NCBI GenBank assembly: GCA_964418515.1
Contig: CAYQLK010000007.1
Location: forward strand, 1-36,279
DNA length: 36,279 bases
Direction: 5' to 3'
Origin: CAYQLK01 sp964418515
GTDB lineage: Bacteria > Patescibacteriota > Microgenomatia > CAYQLK01
The notes under the pieces were generated by a model, which ran no database searches, had not been told where the DNA came from, and was given only the letters and a program-made list of their open reading frames with translations. Of this stretch, positions 12,568 to 20,300 are shown piece after piece. The position numbers and the translations under genes are program-made. The first letter of the stretch is position 1. Each line of letters opens with the position of its first letter.

Positions 12568-12912
12568 ATGACAAGCCACATAGAAAACGCGCGAATCTTA
12601 ACCAAAATTCTCGAGAACCAATATAGTATTTTTGGTATTAAGTTTGGTGTCGACTTCTTAATCGGACTTGTTCCATGGGCAGGGGATACTGTTGCTTTTT
12701 GCTTATCTCTTTATTTGCTCTACATCGCTTTAGACGAACGACTCCCCTATCACAGAATTCTACTTATTATCTTTAATATTATTTCTGACTTTTTAATCGG
12801 CCTTGTCCCAATTGTAGGAGATATTAGTGACCTTTTTTATAGATCCAATTCCAAAAATCTAGCCATAATTGAAACGCATATAGAAATAAGAAATCGACAA
12901 GCACACAAATAA
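12568..12912 (+). CDS. DUF4112 family membrane protein
   Basis: 114 residues from the ATG at 12568, which sits seven bases behind TATAAT and is therefore probably leaderless. An upstream in-frame TTG at 12550 lies before the -10 box and is rejected. The sequence matches the DUF4112 pattern: KFGVDFLIGLVPWAGDTV (about 27-44), then a hydrophobic helix, then DFLIGLVPIVGDISDLFYRSNSKNL near the C-terminus. The paired GL-P-x-GD turns are the family hallmark. Its biochemical role is unknown; it is a small integral or hairpin membrane protein. Confidence 0.85.
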   Translation: MTSHIENARILTKILENQYSIFGIKFGVDFLIGLVPWAGDTVAFCLSLYLLYIALDERLPYHRILLIIFNIISDFLIGLVPIVGDISDLFYRSNSKNLAIIETHIEIRNRQAHK

Positions 12913-12959
12913 ATCTCCGCCTTTATTTTTATTGATAATTTCATATATAGTAGATATTT

Positions 12960-13484
12960 ATGAGTGATAAACCTTTACCAGTCGAACCCGACTTTAATAA
13001 TCCCCCAGTAGAAGAAATCGATACAGACGAGATTGCTAGTCCGCAGCCTTCCGCTCAGGTAGTTAATCCTGCAATTCCAGCTGGTGACGTCCAAACCTTA
13101 ATGGCAGTTGAATCAATGTTGAAAAATGTTATTTCTAGAATGGAAATGCTCAAAACAGAGCTAAAAGAAGAAGCAGATATGCTTAAAAGTGCTTTTGAGT
13201 CTGATACTATCTATAGAGAGTTTGATGATAATGCCAAAGCAGCCGCAAAAGACAAACTTGCCGCCAAAAAAGAAATTCTCAAAAAACCCGATGTTGCCGA
13301 TCTTAGTCTCAAAGTTCAAAGCAAAAGGTCAGAGATAAAAGAGCTTAAAGAAAAAATGTCCGACTATCTAACTCAGTTTCAGCAACTGTCTGGACTTAAC
13401 GAAATAGAGGGCGAAGATGGAGAGGTTCGTACAATTGTTTATACTGCAAGATTAATTAAACAAAACAGCAAGTTTGGCAATTAG
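12960..13484 (+). CDS. Coiled-coil protein of unknown function
   Basis: 174 residues, soluble. Residues 1-45 are acidic and Pro-rich (PVEPDFNNPPVEEIDTDEI). Residues 45-145 form charged amphipathic helices (MLKNVISRMEMLKTELKEEA, KRSEIKELKEKMSDYLTQFQ), a probable coiled coil. No signal peptide or domain is recognised. TATAGT lies eight bases before the ATG at 12960, so the mRNA is probably leaderless. It could be a scaffold or adaptor; nothing more can be said. Confidence 0.65.
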   Translation: MSDKPLPVEPDFNNPPVEEIDTDEIASPQPSAQVVNPAIPAGDVQTLMAVESMLKNVISRMEMLKTELKEEADMLKSAFESDTIYREFDDNAKAAAKDKLAAKKEILKKPDVADLSLKVQSKRSEIKELKEKMSDYLTQFQQLSGLNEIEGEDGEVRTIVYTARLIKQNSKFGN

Positions 13485-13489
13485 GCAAA

Positions 13490-13834
13490 TCAGCGTTTTA
13501 GTTTGATTAAGTCGGATATTATAATTCCCAGAACCACACCCAAAGTCAAAAAAGACAAAGGATTAAACTCCCAAGCATTATCTATTTTGCCATGCAGAAT
13601 TGAAGAAACACCTCTGGTCATACCACTCGAATAAGGAACCCACCCAAACACTGATTCATACACAGATTTAATAGGAAAATAATGCAGCTTATCCGTGGGA
13701 ACTATAGATAGAATGAAAATTACTACACCAAAAGCAACAAGCCTCCCATGAGACGTGGAAAGGCTTGCTAGTTCTTTGGCTAATTGCCAGTAAGAATTTT
13801 TAGGCTTTTGGGTTAAGTTTTTTACCGTCGGCAT
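13490..13834 (-). CDS. DUF2752-like membrane protein lacking the usual cysteines
   Basis: 114 residues with two or three hydrophobic helices. SSGMTRGVSSILHGKIDNAWEFNPL follows the DUF2752 pattern, in which a CPxCGxTRA turn is followed by a G-x-x-xAxxxNP segment. Here the Cys-containing part reads VPYSSGMTR, so both cysteines are missing and any metal or redox role would be lost. The start overlaps the end of the upstream TM2 gene by 35 bases in another frame. DUF2752 and TM2 genes often occur side by side, which supports the call. Function unknown. Confidence 0.7.
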   Translation of the reverse strand: MPTVKNLTQKPKNSYWQLAKELASLSTSHGRLVAFGVVIFILSIVPTDKLHYFPIKSVYESVFGWVPYSSGMTRGVSSILHGKIDNAWEFNPLSFLTLGVVLGIIISDLIKLKR

Positions 13835-14057
13835 CTGGTAGGTTGCCTGTTACGATTAGAATTACATCAATTATCGTCCATACTCCACAACCACCAAGAG
13901 TAATGAGTTTAAGGATTCCAAGTCCGATATATCCTAGATAAAAACGGTCTACTCCTAAACCGCCCACAAGTACTGATAATAAGACCGCGACCAAAAAATT
14001 CTTGTCGCTATATGCTTCAGCTTTAACTGAAGGCTTACTGACTGCTGTCTTTGCCAT
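13800..14057 (-). CDS. TM2-domain membrane protein
   Basis: 85 residues. After a polar N-terminus, KNFLVAVLLSVLVGGLGVDR and FYLGYIGLGILKLITLGG form the classic TM2 domain: two helices joined by a turn with the G-x-D-R-F-Y-L-G motif (about residues 36-43). WTIIDVILI follows and matches the conserved end of the domain. TM2 proteins are common in bacteria, but their function is mostly unknown. It is cotranscribed with, and overlaps, the DUF2752-like gene. Confidence 0.88.
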   Translation of the reverse strand: MAKTAVSKPSVKAEAYSDKNFLVAVLLSVLVGGLGVDRFYLGYIGLGILKLITLGGCGVWTIIDVILIVTGNLPDADGKKLNPKA

Positions 14058-14140
14058 AAATATTAATTAAAACTTATAATTATTATAGATTATACCTAAA
14101 AAGCAAATATGATTTTACCCATTTGTACTAGAATAGTTTT

Positions 14141-14536
14141 ATGACCTCAACTACCAGAAAAATTATTTCCAGCCATCATCCCAAAAAACACTACAATAGT
14201 TTTCGTTACGCTTTTTCAGGGATCAAATATGCTTTTTTACAAGAACGTAATTTTCGTTTCCACTTACTAATTTCGGTTTCAATAATAATTCTTGGATTTT
14301 TTTATGACCTCAATTATATTGAGTGGGCTATCGTGTCTTTTTCGATTGGACTAGTTCTTGTTTGCGAAATGATAAACACTTTATTGGAAGACCTAATGGA
14401 TTTTATTTCTCCCGCCTACTCAGACGAAGTAAAAATCATAAAAGATATTTCTGCTGGGTTCGTTCTGGTTGCAGCAGTTATTGCAATGTGTAATGGCCTA
14501 TTAATTTTTATTCCCAAAATTTTCCAATCCTTATAA
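14141..14536 (+). CDS. dgkA: DgkA-family membrane kinase, probably undecaprenol kinase
   Basis: 131 residues, three transmembrane helices. It holds the family motif EMINTLLEDLMDFI (about 79-92) followed by KIIKDISAGFVLVAA, which binds Mg-ATP and the lipid. In Gram-positive bacteria this subfamily phosphorylates undecaprenol, recycling the wall-lipid carrier; in Gram-negatives it acts on diacylglycerol. The adjacent PAP2 phosphatase, four bases downstream, supports a role in the undecaprenyl-phosphate pool. The ATG at 14141 is six bases behind TAGAAT and is likely leaderless. Confidence 0.9.
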   Translation: MTSTTRKIISSHHPKKHYNSFRYAFSGIKYAFLQERNFRFHLLISVSIIILGFFYDLNYIEWAIVSFSIGLVLVCEMINTLLEDLMDFISPAYSDEVKIIKDISAGFVLVAAVIAMCNGLLIFIPKIFQSL

Positions 14537-14540
14537 GTAA

Positions 14541-15236
14541 ATGGCAAAAACTAATAAAGAGTCACAAAAATCAATATCTAATATATTAGAAAAAAGCGAT
14601 ATTTTTCACTATTTCTATTCCTCAATAGGTTTAATAATTGCTGTTGGGTTAATTTTGGTTTTTCGAAAAATTGCCGGTAATTTAACCGAACCAAGGCTTG
14701 TTTATTTTGATGAAGGAATTTATCAATTATTTAGACACGTCGCTTCTTCCACCACAGACTTTATCGCCGAAACGACTTCTTTTCTAGGCTCAACAATATT
14801 TATTATTCCTTTACTAATTGTTGCAGTATTTTTTTTAATCAAAAACCATTTTCGTAGAGGTGCCTTTATTTTGGCTTTTAGTACGATATCGACAGTACTT
14901 ATTAATAGTGCCTTAAAGTCTGTATTTATTAGAGACAGACCAGAGTTAACGGATTATCATCTACTTTGGCAGGATTATTCATTTCCATCAGGCCACGCAA
15001 TGAGCGCAACTGTTTTTTATTGCGTACTAGGGTATTTGGTTGTAAATTTTGAGAAAAATCCAACACTTAAAATAGTCTATTCATTTTTCTTTTTTCTTGT
15101 GACAATGTCGGTCGCAATGTCTAGAGTAGCGCTTGGCTTACATTATTTTTCTGACGTTGTGGCTGCGATGGCTATTGGGGGGTTTTGGGCAATTTGGAAT
15201 ATTTATATTATAAAAATTATTTATCGAACAAAATGA
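14541..15236 (+). CDS. PAP2-family lipid phosphatase, probably undecaprenyl-pyrophosphate phosphatase
   Basis: 231 residues, about six membrane helices. The three phosphatase motifs are clear: KSVFIRDRP (about 129-137), FPSGHAMSA (about 150-158) and SRVALGLHYFSDV (about 195-207), with the catalytic His in PSGH and in the third motif. BcrC/PgpB-like members dephosphorylate undecaprenyl pyrophosphate outside the membrane. Its place directly behind the DgkA-like kinase, in one operon, suits the wall-lipid carrier cycle. Its stop overlaps the next gene by ATGA. Phosphatidic acid or PgpB-like substrates are possible too. Confidence 0.88.
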   Translation: MAKTNKESQKSISNILEKSDIFHYFYSSIGLIIAVGLILVFRKIAGNLTEPRLVYFDEGIYQLFRHVASSTTDFIAETTSFLGSTIFIIPLLIVAVFFLIKNHFRRGAFILAFSTISTVLINSALKSVFIRDRPELTDYHLLWQDYSFPSGHAMSATVFYCVLGYLVVNFEKNPTLKIVYSFFFFLVTMSVAMSRVALGLHYFSDVVAAMAIGGFWAIWNIYIIKIIYRTK

Positions 15237-15766
15237 ATATTTTTAAATTATTTTTTAACACCGAAAAAAAAATTTCCAAACCAGATTTTATTTATACGCG
15301 CGTTAACGACAAAATTACTAAAGTTAATTTAATAAACAATTCAATCTCTTGCCCATATTTAATTAGCGACTTTTCATCTCACTCTGAGAGTTCCAAGCAA
15401 GAAGTTGCAAATAAAAACTCAATCAATTTTTGGGATAGGCTATTTGGTACTAAAAAATATCAAGATTTTTCAAAGAGCGTAAAAGGATTTTATAATGAGG
15501 ATAAGGTTTGGAAATATTTATCCAAAAAATATCTTACAGTTTTTTCTCGTGAGCTAGATCATCAAGGTGTGGATATTTTATTATCCAAGGATGGAAAGAA
15601 TTTTTTTGGATTTCAAATCAAATCTTCTGATTATTATGCAGACCATTTTAGGCAAACTGACAAATTCAAAAACGTTCACGGTTTAATTGTTGTTGGGCGC
15701 GAATTCGACGGAAACAACATACTAAATCAAGTAAAAAAAATAGTCGACATTTACAATTTTTCTTGA
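15233..15766 (+). CDS. PD-(D/E)XK-like nuclease-fold protein, tentative
   Basis: 177 residues from the ATG at 15233, which overlaps the PAP2 stop as ATGA; a longer frame from 15185 is not needed. The N-terminal ~80 residues are unremarkable and Ser/Asn-rich. The C-terminal half reads KGFYNEDKVWKYL ... QGVDILLSKDGKNFFGFQIKSS. An early Glu, an Asp in a beta strand and a Q-x-K strand are what PD-(D/E)XK nuclease folds show (D-x(n)-(E/Q)xK). NVHGLIVVGREF adds a final strand. Holliday-junction resolvase-like and restriction-like enzymes share this fold. No partner methylase or defence gene is adjacent, and the substrate cannot be deduced. The operon position behind a lipid phosphatase is unusual. 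Confidence 0.55.
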   Translation: MNIFKLFFNTEKKISKPDFIYTRVNDKITKVNLINNSISCPYLISDFSSHSESSKQEVANKNSINFWDRLFGTKKYQDFSKSVKGFYNEDKVWKYLSKKYLTVFSRELDHQGVDILLSKDGKNFFGFQIKSSDYYADHFRQTDKFKNVHGLIVVGREFDGNNILNQVKKIVDIYNFS

Positions 15767-15811
15767 TTTTTTCTTCCATTAGTTTTAGTATTATATTGTT
15801 ACAAAAGATTA

Positions 15812-16417
15812 ATGGTTGCTATTACAGACAAAAAAAGACTATTACTATCCACAGTTTTTATTCTCGCTATATTTCTTGTTAGCTGCAAAAAACCAGCTGG
15901 CTCAACAAATTCTTCAGACAATAACTCCTTAGCATCAAAAGCTGGAGGGCTTGCTGCGGCATTAATTTCTGGTGACAGTTTTAGGTGTAAATATACTAAT
16001 ACGACCGATAACTCAACAGGGGAATATCTCGTAAAAAACAAAAGCTTTAGGGTTGACGGTCAAGAGGTTAATGGCCAAAAGTCTTCAGTAATCGTTAACG
16101 AAAAAGGAATGTATATGTGGACTCCAGGTGAGAAAAAAGGTTTCTTCTATCCTGCGTCCAAACCAACAGACACTAAGGACACCACGAATACTAACAATGA
16201 TTTTGATGAATTCCTAAATCCAGAAAAACTAGACGCTAAAGAAAAAATAGATTGTCAGAACGCAGTTTTAAGTGACTCTGATTTTACTCCACCAACAGAT
16301 GTCGAATTTCAGGATTTTTCACAAATGATGAATTCTTTCACTAACCCCAGTGGGTCGAATGGGTCGTCACTACCAAATATTGATTTAGATAATATTCCAC
16401 AATTCGACCAAGAATAA
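15812..16417 (+). CDS. Lipoprotein, function unknown
   Basis: 201 residues. A basic start and a hydrophobic stretch end in the lipobox FLVSC (Cys at residue 25), the signal for diacylglycerol attachment by Lgt, which is encoded at 27923-28690. The mature part begins with a Ser/Asn-rich tether, then a compact region with SFRCKYTNTTDNSTGEYLVK and KGMYMWTPGEKKGFF, and ends in an acidic Ser/Asn-rich tail. Two cysteines (FRCKY and IDCQNA) could form a disulfide. No family is recognised. Confidence 0.82.
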   Translation: MVAITDKKRLLLSTVFILAIFLVSCKKPAGSTNSSDNNSLASKAGGLAAALISGDSFRCKYTNTTDNSTGEYLVKNKSFRVDGQEVNGQKSSVIVNEKGMYMWTPGEKKGFFYPASKPTDTKDTTNTNNDFDEFLNPEKLDAKEKIDCQNAVLSDSDFTPPTDVEFQDFSQMMNSFTNPSGSNGSSLPNIDLDNIPQFDQE

Positions 16418-16481
16418 TCAGACTTAATTTATATTTTGGACTACATCCGTATTATTAGTTTTAAATATTTTCTTAAGTAAT

Positions 16482-16511
16482 TTGACAGTCAGAATATTTT
16501 TTCTCTATATT
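16482..16511 (+). promoter_or_regulatory. Putative promoter of the RRM gene
   Basis: TTGACA (16482-16487) and TATATT (16506-16511) are separated by 18 bp. The start point near 16518 would give a leader of about 42 nt before the ATG at 16560. Confidence 0.55.
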
Positions 16512-16559
16512 TAACTTAGTCAGTACTAATATTTATAACCAGCTGATTAAAAAATAATT

Positions 16560-17063
16560 ATGGATAAAAGACTTTTTGTAGGTAACCTACCATACTCAAC
16601 GACTAGTGATAGCTTGAGGACAATATTCAGCCCTTACGGAGAAATAGTTTCAGCTGAAGTTGTAATCAACAAACTGACAAACAGATCAAAAGGCTTTGGT
16701 TTTGTGGAATATTCTACTAACCCAGAAGCACAGGCAGCCATTGATGCCTTAAACGACACCGAACAAGAAGGTCGCAAAATAATTGTAGCTTTTGCCAAAC
16801 CCCGACCAGATGAGGTTGCTCCAGAACAACCAGCGCCAACAGAAACCCCAGTATCAGTCGATGCATCCCCTGTAGTTGAAAATACAACAGAGGCTCCTTC
16901 TGTGGAAGAAACACCAGTTGAATTAAATACTAATGAAACTGAGCCAGCTCCGGAGGTTGCAGTCGAACCTGTACATATCTCTACAGAAGTCACCGAGACC
17001 GAGCCAGCAATTCCTGACGCAGTTTCTGAAACGCCCGAGTCAACAACTGATAATAAAGCGTAA
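16560..17063 (+). CDS. RRM-domain RNA-binding protein with acidic tail
   Basis: 167 residues. Residues 1-80 form one RNA-recognition motif with RNP2 LFVGNL (5-10) and RNP1 KGFGFVEY (about 44-51), whose aromatic residues stack on RNA bases. Residues 83-167 are a disordered tail of Pro, Glu, Thr and Val (TETPVSVDASPVVE). Bacterial single-RRM proteins are often linked to cold or stress and bind RNA with little sequence preference. The acidic tail is longer than in the common short cyanobacterial-type proteins and may regulate binding. It appears monocistronic. Confidence 0.92.
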   Translation: MDKRLFVGNLPYSTTSDSLRTIFSPYGEIVSAEVVINKLTNRSKGFGFVEYSTNPEAQAAIDALNDTEQEGRKIIVAFAKPRPDEVAPEQPAPTETPVSVDASPVVENTTEAPSVEETPVELNTNETEPAPEVAVEPVHISTEVTETEPAIPDAVSETPESTTDNKA

Positions 17064-17077
17064 ATTTCAAACTAGAT

Positions 17078-17665
17078 TTGGCTAACTTGCATAAACACAT
17101 AAAAAGCAAACATCACGGAATGTTGTTTGCAGGTGTTTTATTGGTTGCAGTGTCAATTGTACTAATCCTTAACACTCTTAATAGCCGTATTACAACTGAA
17201 GCAGATATATCCAAGCCAGACAACAAACAAAACTTAAGCAAAGTTCCAACAGTCTCCCCCGCCAAATCTCAAAATCAAACTCCCCTATTACAAACAAAAA
17301 ACTACAATGACTACGGGCTTTCGTTTTCGATTCCTTCTAGTTGGTTTGAAAGTGAGAATATTGTTACCCCAAACTTATTTTTAACATTCAAAAAAGAAGC
17401 AGATGCTGAAGTTGTCGTAACTACTTCAAAAAGCTTTACAGGTCATGGAGTCGACGGGGAGTTAGTTTCTAAAGCAAAGATTACAATCTCCAACCTTGAA
17501 GGCGAAATTCAAATTTGGGAAGATCAAGGGAAAATTCGTAGTGTGATTGTAAATAATTTAGAAAAAGACGGCTTATTTTATACATTTGAGGTATTCATTT
17601 ATCAAAACTTTGAAACCAACGAAACAGAATTTAGAGATTTTCTAAAATCAGTAAAGTTTCGTTAA
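17078..17665 (+). CDS. Membrane-anchored extracytoplasmic protein, PsbP/Mog1-like domain possible
   Basis: 195 residues if started at the TTG at 17078; an ATG at 17120 would remove the His/Lys-rich N-terminus (LHKHIKSKHHG) and leave the membrane anchor intact. One hydrophobic helix (FAGVLLVAVSIVLILNTL) is followed by a Ser/Pro/Gln linker. A globular domain then begins NDYGLSFSIPSSWFE, an opening typical of PsbP/Mog1-like lipoprotein-type domains. It continues with alternating strands to a C-terminal FRDFLKSVKFR. The protein would face the outside. The ligand is unknown. Confidence 0.7.
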   Translation: MANLHKHIKSKHHGMLFAGVLLVAVSIVLILNTLNSRITTEADISKPDNKQNLSKVPTVSPAKSQNQTPLLQTKNYNDYGLSFSIPSSWFESENIVTPNLFLTFKKEADAEVVVTTSKSFTGHGVDGELVSKAKITISNLEGEIQIWEDQGKIRSVIVNNLEKDGLFYTFEVFIYQNFETNETEFRDFLKSVKFR

Positions 17666-17673
17666 ACTTATTT

Positions 17674-17901
17674 TTACCTTCTGAAAATTTTAACCCCCAT
17701 TAATGTAAGTAAGAACCAGACAACAATCGAAACCAGCCAAAAAAACAAAAGAGCTACAAAATTATATTTTGTAAAGGATAATACGGCTGGAGTCAGTATA
17801 CCCATGACCAACAGATACAAAATAAAAGAATATAGCTGGTCGTACTGTTTGATATAGAACCATGCTTTCTCGTAGAATAATGCCCAAAACCCTTTAATCA
17901 T
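17674..17901 (-). CDS. Small two-helix membrane protein
   Basis: 75 residues with an aromatic amphipathic N-terminus (FWALFYEKAWFYIKQYDQLY) and two strong hydrophobic segments (FILYLLVMGILTPAVLSF and FVALLFFWLVSIVVWFLLTL), ending in KIFRR. It lies convergent with the preceding gene (8-bp gap) and divergent from the prenyl synthase gene. No family is recognised. Confidence 0.6.
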   Translation of the reverse strand: MIKGFWALFYEKAWFYIKQYDQLYSFILYLLVMGILTPAVLSFTKYNFVALLFFWLVSIVVWFLLTLMGVKIFRR

Positions 17902-17924
17902 ATTATTTTATCTATACTAATCTT

Positions 17925-19001
17925 ATGACATTTCTCGAAAACTACCAAAAATTTTTAGGTATTTTTGAATTACATCTTAAAAAATATCTTGATTCATTAC
18001 CTAAAGATTTGGAGAATAAGGATGTTAGTACACAGAAACTCATTGAAGTATCTTCACTTGCTGTTCAAGGTGGTGGTAAAAGATTAAGGCCTTATCTGGT
18101 CAGTCTGGGTTATCAAATGGCATCAAACAAGCCGTTTGATGCCAAATCTGTTCTTGATGCAGCACTCTCAGCTGAAATTTTTCACACCTTTGCTCTCGTT
18201 CATGACGACATTATCGACCAATCATCGACACGCAGGGGTCAAAAGACTCCCCATGTGTTATTTAATGAAGTCCACACATCAAATAGTTTAAAAGGTAGTT
18301 CTGAACATTTTGGAACTTCAATGGCAATTCTTACGGGAGACCTGTTAATTGCATACGTTACAAAAATTATTTCAAATATTGAGGCTGATCCTCAAACAAA
18401 ACAGAATTTAAATACCGCTTTTGCGGATATGTTTGTCAATTTAATCCTTGGACAATATCAAGATGTTTATCAATCATTTGACCCAAATAGACCTAGTGAG
18501 GAAATGATTATGTCGACTTTAAGATGGAAGTCAGGAGAGTATACGGTTGAATTTCCACTAAAGTTTGGAGGCCTACTGGGACAAGCTTCTGACGAACTTT
18601 TAGGTTTTTTTGCCAAATTTTCTACCCCAATAGGAATTGCATTTCAATTAAGGGATGATATTTTGGGAATTTTTTCCAAAAGCACAACAATCGGCAAATC
18701 TAATTTGTCAGATATCAGAGAGGGAAAAAATACATTACTAATTAGATATGCTATGGAATTAGCTAATGCTAATCAAATAACCAAGCTAAACTCAATTCTA
18801 GGCAAACAAAACGCAGATGAAAACGATTTAATAGTTGTTCAAGATATTCTTACTTCTTCGGGCGCCAAAGCAAAAATCGAAGCAAAAATTTTAGGGCTTT
18901 CAGACGAGTCAAAGAATTACATATCGGAAGCAAATATTGACCAAGAACACAAAAATATTCTATCTGAATTTTGTGATTTTATAATAAGTCGCGACAAATA
19001 A
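17925..19001 (+). CDS. Trans-polyprenyl diphosphate synthase
   Basis: 358 residues. It condenses isopentenyl diphosphate onto an allylic primer to make a C15-C50 prenyl chain. Visible motifs are GGGKRLRPYL (about 46-55), the first Asp-rich motif HDDIIDQ (about 93-99) with RRGQKTPH behind it, and the second Asp-rich motif QLRDDILGIF (about 241-250). LSDIREGKNTLLI follows, as in the family. The second motif has DDILG where many have DDxxD; this variant occurs in actinobacterial-type GGPP/FPP synthases. Chain length cannot be read. Together with the DgkA and PAP2 genes it may feed the wall-lipid carrier. The ATG lies six bases behind TATACT, so the mRNA is probably leaderless. Confidence 0.92.
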   Translation: MTFLENYQKFLGIFELHLKKYLDSLPKDLENKDVSTQKLIEVSSLAVQGGGKRLRPYLVSLGYQMASNKPFDAKSVLDAALSAEIFHTFALVHDDIIDQSSTRRGQKTPHVLFNEVHTSNSLKGSSEHFGTSMAILTGDLLIAYVTKIISNIEADPQTKQNLNTAFADMFVNLILGQYQDVYQSFDPNRPSEEMIMSTLRWKSGEYTVEFPLKFGGLLGQASDELLGFFAKFSTPIGIAFQLRDDILGIFSKSTTIGKSNLSDIREGKNTLLIRYAMELANANQITKLNSILGKQNADENDLIVVQDILTSSGAKAKIEAKILGLSDESKNYISEANIDQEHKNILSEFCDFIISRDK

Positions 19002-19042
19002 AATAAAGTATAATATCGTAACAATTATCTACTTAACTTATC

Positions 19043-19255
19043 ATGAAAATTATTGAGAATAAAAAAAGAAGATTCCAAAAAACAGACATTTATTGTGCAT
19101 TTTTACTGCTTGTCGGCGGAGTCATGAATGCGTTCCCAGGTTTATTTACGCCAATTGTGCAAAGTATTGCAATTGGTTCATTAAATTTACAGATGGTTTT
19201 GGGAGTAGTATCAGTAATTCTTGCTTTATATCTTTTGCTTGAGAAAAGTAGGTAA
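19043..19255 (+). CDS. Small two-helix membrane protein
   Basis: 70 residues. A basic N-terminus (KIIENKKRRFQKTD) is followed by two hydrophobic segments: IYCAFLLLVGGVMNAFPG and a second ending VVSVILALYLLLEKSR. It lies between the prenyl synthase and the MIP18-family gene on the same strand, 8 bp before the latter. TATAAT at about 19010 may be its promoter. No family is recognised. Confidence 0.6.
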   Translation: MKIIENKKRRFQKTDIYCAFLLLVGGVMNAFPGLFTPIVQSIAIGSLNLQMVLGVVSVILALYLLLEKSR

Positions 19256-19263
19256 TTTTTTAT

Positions 19264-19575
19264 ATGAAAGCTGTTTCCAAAGTTGAGGTTGAAAAAGTCT
19301 TAACTGAAGTAATCGATCCCGAACTAGGTGTTAATATGGTTGACTTGGGACTGCTTTACGAAATCAATATTTCTCCCGAAAACCACATTGATATTGTCAT
19401 GACCTTAACCACCCCTGGGTGTCCCTTGGGGGGATTTTTTCGCAAAGATATAAGAGATAGGTTAGCCGATCTAGATGGTGTTAAAAGTAGTGATGTCAGA
19501 ATTGTTTTTGATCCGCCTTGGGATTTTAGTAGGGTTACTGACTTGGCCAAAGCCCAATTAGGGTTCGTTTCCTAA
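19264..19575 (+). CDS. MIP18/DUF59 family Fe-S assembly protein (SufT/PaaD-like)
   Basis: 103 residues, the whole single domain. VLTEVIDPELGVNMVDLGL (about 13-31) is the family's N-terminal signature, and LTTPGCPLGGFF (about 48-59) carries the conserved Cys. DPPWDFSRVTD near the end matches the usual PPW-x-P/D segment. Members help maturation of iron-sulfur clusters or work in phenylacetate degradation. No suf or paa genes are adjacent, so the housekeeping Fe-S role is more likely. The stop overlaps the convergent NlpC/P60-like gene by 4 bases. Confidence 0.9.
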   Translation: MKAVSKVEVEKVLTEVIDPELGVNMVDLGLLYEINISPENHIDIVMTLTTPGCPLGGFFRKDIRDRLADLDGVKSSDVRIVFDPPWDFSRVTDLAKAQLGFVS

Positions 19576-20036
19576 TCAAGGAGTTTGTTCCAATACATTG
19601 CAGTTATTTTTCTGTAAGTTTTTTCTATCTCTTTGCCGTATGTCCAATGATGAATTTGAGGTGATTTTGCTTCTGGGCTATTACTTATTGCAAGCTCATC
19701 TCCAATATAGAATCCAATATGCTTATGTTCTTCTCCGTCTGGATACATTATATTTTCCCAAACTAGAATACATCCGTTTTTAGCTGTGGTTATTTCTGTC
19801 CAGTTGGATTTTTCAAGATCCTTAATAGTTCCATCCACCGTTGCGTGCCTATCTGTAATTAGCTTAAACAAATACAAAACTCCTGATACGAATTGAGCAC
19901 AACTTAAGTTTCCGTCATTTAAAATATCCTTTGTTTCTCCATCAACCTCAGCCCAAAGATTTTTAAAAATCTTTGCTCCCTCAGAATTTTTAATCGTCTC
20001 TATATAGTTATCTGCCAAAAGTATTTTAATACTCAT
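19572..20036 (-). CDS. NlpC/P60- or CHAP-like cysteine hydrolase
   Basis: 154 residues without a signal peptide. NLSCAQFVSGVLYLF (about 43-57) places a Cys at the start of a helix, as in the papain-like NlpC/P60 nucleophile. GCILVWEN (about 88-95) and HKHIGFYIGDELAISNS (about 104-120) give the His strand and the closing strand. These enzymes usually cleave peptide bonds of peptidoglycan, but intracellular relatives act on other amide bonds. The lack of a secretion signal argues for a cytosolic substrate or an unusual export route. It is convergent with the MIP18-family gene. Confidence 0.72.
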   Translation of the reverse strand: MSIKILLADNYIETIKNSEGAKIFKNLWAEVDGETKDILNDGNLSCAQFVSGVLYLFKLITDRHATVDGTIKDLEKSNWTEITTAKNGCILVWENIMYPDGEEHKHIGFYIGDELAISNSPEAKSPQIHHWTYGKEIEKTYRKITAMYWNKLLD

Positions 20037-20246
20037 TTCTAATATTTTAACCTAAAATCATTAATAAAAATAAAACATAAAATTATAAGTTAGCAGTAAC
20101 ACTAAGATTGTTTTAGTGGTTTTATATCCAACTAATTAGACTATAGTTTACAATTATTTTGTTTATAGGATTGATATTTTCACGAGACTTAATTTTCGGG
20201 TTAATTTCGTGTATATTTAATTCAAAGCTAAAGGACTTTTTAACCC
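20037..20246. other. AT-rich intergenic stretch without genes
   Basis: Upstream of the nrdR promoter there is a 210-bp AT-rich stretch. It would carry the promoter of the minus-strand hydrolase gene. I see no RNA gene or strong hairpin in it. Confidence 0.4.
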
Positions 20247-20300
20247 TTGACACTCGATATATCTTGTACTTAAACTGGATTTATACACAAGATATTGTAT
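20247..20300 (+). promoter_or_regulatory. nrdR-nrdJ promoter region with two NrdR boxes
   Basis: TTGACA at 20247-20252 is a consensus -35 box. ACACAAGATATTGTAT (20285-20300) matches the known NrdR box ACACwATATATwGTGT at about 14 of 16 positions. ACTCGATATATCTTGT (20252-20267) is a poorer copy at about 12 of 16. The boxes start 33 bp apart, near three helical turns, as expected for cooperative NrdR binding. NrdR with bound ATP/dATP would repress both genes when dNTPs are plentiful. Confidence 0.72.
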
